Assembly (NCBI RefSeq): GCF_028372415.1
Contig: NC_092873.1
Coordinates: 357,148,128 to 357,212,127, forward strand
Direction of reading: 5' to 3'
Origin: Notamacropus eugenii
Taxonomy: Eukaryota > Chordata > Mammalia > Diprotodontia > Macropodidae
DNA: 64,000 nucleotides
Below, piece by piece: positions 58,867-64,000 of this stretch (position 1 is its first letter; each line of letters opens with the position of its first letter). The notes below the pieces were generated by a model, which was not told the origin of the DNA, searched no databases, and worked only from the letters and a program-made list of their open reading frames with translations. Made by a program: the position numbers and the translations under genes.

Positions 58867-58883
58867 AATATGATTGATTGGAG
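58867..58883 (+). repeat. 17-bp indel block, unit 9
   Basis: Same sequence as at 41677-41693. The preceding codon context differs by one base (atggaaaatgtg for atgggaaatgtg), shared with unit 10. Confidence 0.9.
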
Positions 58884-60415
58884 GCTTGGTCAGGAAGAAC
58901 TGAACATTTAATGAAGTCTTTAATATGAAAGCTATTCTATTCGCTAGCTCGAAAACAAGGCCTCTTCTCCTCTCTCACTCTGCACGGAAGGTGACTGAGT
59001 TTCCAAAAAGTATGTCAGCATTGCTAAGCTTCAAAAGCATCTACGGGGATGGAAAAGTTCCAGGCATGGCTGTAGTGACAAATGCCCTACTATTCAAAGG
59101 AAACTAATAAGTGTTCAATGAACACCCACTGAGTACAAGGCATGGGTCTTAGCAAACAAACACAGGCAAAAAGACAAGTCATTGCCTTCAACCTGTCAAG
59201 TACGACCATTTCCAGCTCCACCCAATTTGGGGATTATTTCACATGGACGGAATTCATGGGCCAGAAGGAAAAAGAAGAGCAACTGAACCAGAGGACTACA
59301 TAGACTGGAATGGGGAAAAAGAAGATGTTGTCAAAATTCATAAAATCTCTCCAGAATTGGAGGCCATGAAGAAATCGATCGAATGCCAGGACTCTAGGAA
59401 AAAAGCAAAGCTTCAACCCTGGCATCCATACCGTAAGAAACACCACCTTAGGCAATTATTTTCAAGGTGGTGCTTTTTGTCGCCACATCCCATAATCATT
59501 GCTGCAACAAATGATGATCCAATATTTCATGAAATGATGTTTGCCCTTGTCTTTGAGAGCGTGATACAGGACATTCCACGAACTCCTTTGACTGCTTCCT
59601 TAAGGAAAACCTGTGAAACCTCTTTCCTTTGACCTACAATTGTCTCACATATTTTCTATCTGTTTAAAGCCAGAAAGATCTGGCCGTCAAGGCTGAAAAA
59701 TTCCGTCTCTAGAGGGTTGGCCTGCTGCTCCTGAACATCTTCCTCCGTGCTTACTTTGACCACTGGGAAACAGAAACGCTGACAGGAAGGCCAATAAGGT
59801 CATTGCCAAAAGACAGGAGCTGCCAAGGCTGTTACTTGACTGGCATAGCCTTTGAGTCGTCAGCCTCACCTGCAAACCACGATGAGGCATCAGACGAGGA
59901 CGAGGGGAGAGATTTGAGCTCTTGTCTAAAAGTCCTAGACCCAGACTCAGGTACCATGCCCTCACCAAAATATTTTTTTCTCAATTCGATTCGCCTCTCC
60001 CGACATCTCCATCATCGGTCATGAATAGAGAGTACCCAGCAGATAATGAAGATGACACCATCACGTGCATAGTTCTTCATCAGCATGCTGAAATCCCTAG
60101 AACTGTTTCGAAGTTTTCTTTTGCCATATCTCCTGCATGCTGTGGGTCACTTGGAGTGGATAATGATCACCACGTCGGAAAGATCCGCAGAGGCCCTTTG
60201 TCCCATCCCGGCTAAAGACCCCGAGAAGAAAGCAGACCTCTTTCGAATTGGAGCTTTTATACAAGACAACGACATTTCTTTGGTCTGAATTGTGGCCATC
60301 ACTCTTGGGTCTTTCTTTGCCGCAATCCGTCTAAGCTTCAACATCGCCTTCAGAGTAGAGTTCCCAGCTCCTCCTCTAAAACTATCCACATCCCTTAGGA
60401 AGAACCCTGCCCACC

Positions 60416-60418
<3 letters not shown>

Positions 60419-60472
<54 letters not shown>
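60419..60472. repeat. (CA)27 microsatellite, unit 10
   Basis: Perfect CA run 308 bases before the TATA box. Confidence 0.97.
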
Positions 60473-60475
<3 letters not shown>

Positions 60476-60736
60476 CACGAGTCGTGGAATGATGCACGGA
60501 AAAAAAAGATGTGTAATACCCTTGGTCATTGAGGGCAGGCAATGGCAAGGTGAACCAGGAATTGACCAAGGAGAGAAATTTGGCAGAGTAATTAAGGCAA
60601 GATGAAAAGATAAGTGATGATTCTAGAGGGCAAAAACAAATGAGATAACGAATTCCCAAAGTTCAAGGAAAAATAGATTCAGGAGAAAATAATTTCTTAA
60701 TTGCATTTTACTTTTCCATCATGATAAACAATAACA

Positions 60737-60786
60737 GGGAAATCCCCTTACACGTGCTGACAGCCGTTGCTCATCGGGGTATAAAA
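60737..60786 (+). promoter_or_regulatory. KRTAP core promoter, unit 10
   Basis: Kappa-B-like GGGAAATCCC 60737-60746, CACGTG 60751-60756, TATAAAA 60780-60786. Confidence 0.8.
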
Positions 60787-60869
60787 GAGGCCCGTGGGGC
60801 AAGAAGTTTCTCAAACACAAGTCAATCCCTATCCTTGAACCAAAGCTAGAAGATCCATCCGCTGACACC

Positions 60870-61532
60870 ATGGTCAACTCCTGTTGTGGCTCCGTGTGCT
60901 CTGAGCGCAGCTGTGGCCAGGAAGCCTGTGAGGAGGCATGCTGCGCCCCCAGCTGCTGCAGACCCAGCTGCTGCCCCTCTGTGTGCTGCCAGCCAACGTG
61001 CTGCCAAACGACTTGTTGCCGCCCAACTTGCTGCCGCCCAACTTGCTGTGTGACCAGCTGCTGCCAGCCCTGCTGCCGCCCCAGCTGCTGTCGTCCCGTC
61101 TGCTGCCAGACGACTTGCTGCAGAACCACGTGCTGCCGCCCCAGCTGCTGTCTGTCCAGCTGCTGCAGACCAAGGTGCTGCCAGTCCGTTTGCTGCCAAC
61201 CCACCTGCTGCCGCCCTTCCTGCTGCCAGTCTAGTTGCTGCTCACCTTGCTGCTGCCAAACCACTTGCTGCCGCCCAACTTGCTGCCGCCCCAGCTGCTG
61301 TGTGTCCAGCTGCTGCCAGCCCTGCTGCCGCCCCAGCTGCTGTGTGTCCAGCTGCTGCCAGCCCTGCTGCCGCCCCAGCTGCTGTGTGTCCAGCTGCTGC
61401 CGGCCCTGCTGCCGCCCCAGCTGCTGTGTGTCCAGCTGCTGCCGGCCCTGCTGCCGCCCCACATGCTGCCAGACCACCTGCTGCAGGACCACCTGCTGCC
61501 GCCCAGCCTGCTGTGGCTCCTCCTGCTGCTGA
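60870..61532 (+). CDS. KRTAP4: Keratin-associated protein, KRTAP4-like, copy 10 (220 aa)
   Basis: Majority protein form (Q-Q-R-R, 88 Cys), the last complete gene in the window. The 3'UTR combines agtcccttcc (as copies 5, 8, 9) with ccagagtgt (as copies 1-4, 6, 7), a recombinant of the two states within about 125 bases. Nothing suggests a decaying copy, so the right end of the array is not reached here. Confidence 0.95.
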   Translation: MVNSCCGSVCSERSCGQEACEEACCAPSCCRPSCCPSVCCQPTCCQTTCCRPTCCRPTCCVTSCCQPCCRPSCCRPVCCQTTCCRTTCCRPSCCLSSCCRPRCCQSVCCQPTCCRPSCCQSSCCSPCCCQTTCCRPTCCRPSCCVSSCCQPCCRPSCCVSSCCQPCCRPSCCVSSCCRPCCRPSCCVSSCCRPCCRPTCCQTTCCRTTCCRPACCGSSCC

Positions 61533-61983
61533 GCACCAGAACAACACCCATTGTCCACACCATCATGCCTTTTCGAGGAAATGCCCCTCTTCCTTCTTAT
61601 CTCTCACATCGTCTGCCAAGGAAGAACACGCTGACGCCAATGTGCTAGGAGCCAGGGATGAAAACCCCCGTCCTTTGGATGCATACGTCTCAACTTCTTT
61701 TCTGACCTTCCCTTTCCATTCTTTGCCAATTGGGGATCAGCTGTGGATTTTGAATGCGGTCATTCAAAAGGGACGAGAGTCCCCCAGCTCTTGGACCTCT
61801 CCCTGGCATTCCAAACCTATAGCAAAGTAGTCTCGGACAAACATCAGAATCAGAACGTGTCTACCCAGCATTTCCTGCGTCCGATACCAAGGCAACAAGG
61901 TCATTGAAACAGAAAAGTCCCTTCCTACGTTCATCCAAATCATAACGTTGCCACGTTTTTCTAGCATTGCTTGTGTATTTGCA

Positions 61984-61989
61984 AATAAA
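61984..61989 (+). terminator. Polyadenylation signal AATAAA, KRTAP copy 10
   Basis: 452 bases after the stop codon. Confidence 0.65.
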
Positions 61990-63181
61990 ATTATGACCTC
62001 TCCAGAGCTGAACTCCACTATTAACTCCAGAGTGTCTTCTGATTGTATGAAACAGTTTCATGTCCCATGTCATTTCTGCACACATTTGCTAGCTAGGCTC
62101 ATGTCTCCGATATGGGAGACATAAACCAGAGAAGCTCCAGGATTCATCCAACTGAGATTTCGGCCTGCACTCAAGTGTTCCGGGGAAATTCCATTGAGAA
62201 GTTATCACAGTCGAAGACAGCACGATCTCACTTCTTATTTCAAATTAGTAAAAGATAATTTCTCACATTTTCCCTTCCAAATTCTCGCCCACTCTCTACG
62301 CGCCACCCCCGCTGCGATCACGGGAAGTGTGGAGTTGGCAGGCGGCAGGCGGGAGGAGTAAGTGGGACGGAAAGGGATAGCTGTGGATATGGAGTGGTTG
62401 TCCTTACCAAGGAGAGTCTTCTTTTCATTGGAGACACAAATGAAACAGGAGATATCGGGAGAAGGCATCTGACTAACATGAGAGGAGAAGACGCTAGGAA
62501 GAAGGAAGTCTTGGTGAACGACTTCAGCATCTTTCAGGAACATATCAGCAAGGCCTATAGATGGGGGCTTGGGGAAGGGGAGCCATGAGAGGTGGCATGA
62601 GGCGTGTCAACGTTTGCGGGACATAGCAAGTATGTGTGTGGTTCTAAGATGAAAAGATATCTAACAGTGATATGAATGATGAATAAATGAGCTATGAGTT
62701 ATGACCCAGAGAAGAAGCATGGTACCTGACTGTCAAATGGTACCTTGAAGCCATGTCCACCGACTTGGAAAAATCTTTCAGTTTACGGACAACTTACTCT
62801 TTTCAGAATTCTGGCCACCTTAGCCGTTACCTAACATCAAGGTGATTCAGCGGAAAACTTCCACCTTGAGTGAAATTAATTTCTTTAGCTCCAAAACCCA
62901 CAATGATGGATGACAGTCCTTTCAAAGCAGATTACACTGAACAGTGAGACAAAACCGTGGCACCTAAGGAGCGCTCTTTGATTCATTCCATGATCCAAAC
63001 AACGCAATTTCAAAATAGATAGGCTGATAACTTCATTCCAGTGTCTTACGGACACAAAAGGAAAGCTGTTATCGAAAACTGTGGTGCATTTCTTGTTGGA
63101 CTATCTGGAGTAGTTCTGTTAAACGTTCTTAAGCTGAATCGTTACGAACCATGGAAATATTGCAAAATGGAAAATGTGAAG

Positions 63182-63198
63182 AATATGATTGATTGGAG
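63182..63198 (+). repeat. 17-bp indel block, unit 10
   Basis: Identical to the blocks in units 5 and 9. Confidence 0.9.
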
Positions 63199-64000
63199 GC
63201 TTGGTCAGGAAGAACTGAACATTTAATGAAGTCTTTAATATGAAAGCTATTCTATTCGCTAGCTCGAAAACAAGGCCTCTTCTCCTCTCTCACTCTGCAC
63301 GGAAGGTGACTGAGTTTCCAAAAAGTATGTCAGCATTGCTAAGCTTCAAAAGCATCTACGGGGATGGAAAAGTTCCAGGCATGGCTGTAGTGACAAATGC
63401 CCTACTATTCAAAGGAAACTAATAAGTGTTCAATGAACACCCACTGAGTACAAGGCATGGGTCTTAGCAAACAAACACAGGCAAAAAGACAAGTCATTGC
63501 CTTCAACCTGTCAAGTACGACCATTTCCAGCTCCACCCAATTTGGGGATTATTTCACATGGACGGAATTCATGGGCCAGAAGGAAATAGAAGAGCAACTG
63601 AACCAGACGACTACATAGACTGGAATGGGGAAAAAGAAGATGTTGTCAAAATTCATAAAATCTCTCCAGAATTGGAGGCCATAAAGAAATCGATCGAATG
63701 CCAGGACTCTAGGAAAAAAGCAAAGCTTCAACCCTGGCATCCATACCGTAAGAAACACCACCTTAGGCAATTATTTTCAAGGTGGTGCTTTTTGTCGCCA
63801 CATCCCACAATCATTGCTGCAACAAATGATGATCCAATATTTCATGAAATGATGTTTGCCCTTGTCTTTGAGAGCGTGATACAGGACATTCCACGAACTC
63901 CTTTGACTGCTTCCTTAAGGAAAACCTGTGAAACCTCTTTCCTTTGACCTACAATTGTCTCACATATTTTCTATCTGTTTAAAGCCAGAAAGATCTGGCC

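Larger units (their letters stand above)
55403..59713 (+). repeat. KRTAP tandem unit 9 (4311 bp)
   Basis: Has the 17-bp block (58867-58883), cacaatgatgg, and acatagactgg (about 59298). The end of the unit reads caattgtctcacat (about 59637), shared only with the end of unit 10. catcccagc for catcccggc at about 55894 is private. Confidence 0.95.
59714..64000 (+). repeat. KRTAP tandem unit 10, cut by window edge
   Basis: All parts are present up to about 30 bases before the next unit would begin. It has the 17-bp block (63182-63198), and ggaaatagaagagc and ccataaag as in unit 5. Private changes near the start include aaccacgatgagg (about 59876), catcatcggtc (about 60012) and, at about 63808, catcccacaatc. 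The array evidently continues to the right. Confidence 0.95.

Noticed and set aside
22136-61532. CRISPR-like or satellite interpretation of the regularly spaced repeats
   Set aside because: Repeats of 42 bp are coding and contiguous without spacers; the 4.3 kb periodicity is gene duplication in a mammalian context.
1-64000. tRNA or rRNA genes, and LTR-bearing elements
   Set aside because: I saw no cloverleaf-capable tRNA apart from the tRNA-like head of the SINE, no rRNA-like sequence, and no paired long terminal repeats or retroviral protein motifs.

Overview
The window looks like nuclear DNA of a marsupial mammal. Two things point there. The left third is packed with LINE-1 copies whose ORF2 tails and long purine-rich inter-ORF spacers are of the kind I know from opossum and other metatherian genomes, and there is a CORE-SINE-like element of the marsupial/MIR type. 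The right two thirds is a tandem array of hair keratin-associated protein (KRTAP) genes, which are found in hair- and claw-bearing amniotes, and the N-terminus [11 protein letters not shown] is that of the mammalian KRTAP4 subfamily. I cannot name the species from sequence alone.

Layout. 1-1467: minus-strand L1 fragment running off the left edge, next to a small minus-strand repeat piece (1468-1600). About 1605-16902: one old plus-strand L1 (element A) split by two later insertions. The first is a 3.66 kb ORF2-less, half-L1-like element at 3630-7286, flanked by a 12-bp target-site duplication. The second is a 6.5 kb, nearly full-length but decayed L1 (element B) at 10298-16772, flanked by an 8-bp duplication. 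16903-18562: a minus-strand L1 ORF1/spacer piece joined to a plus-strand L1 3' tail. 18563-18845 shows nothing I recognise. 18846-19022 is a CORE-SINE. 19140-20940 is a diverged relic of the KRTAP repeat unit that has lost its gene.

20977-64000: ten tandem, same-orientation units of about 4.3 kb. Each holds, in order, unique spacer, a (CA)22-31 run, a compact TATA promoter, one intact single-exon KRTAP4-like gene, a polyadenylation signal, and about 3 kb of non-coding spacer with an ancient L2-like fragment. The array continues past the right edge; the window stops about 30 bases before an eleventh unit would begin. Nine genes encode 220 residues and one encodes 234, at 40% cysteine. Five of the ten predicted proteins are identical and two others are identical to each other. 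Units differ by scattered single bases, CA length, one 42-bp coding repeat and one 17-bp block, so the array is young or strongly homogenised.

Functionally, the array would supply high doses of one ultra-high-sulphur matrix protein to the hair cortex or cuticle, where such proteins cross-link keratin intermediate filaments by disulphides. Location within a type I keratin gene cluster is expected from human KRTAP4 but is not shown in this window.
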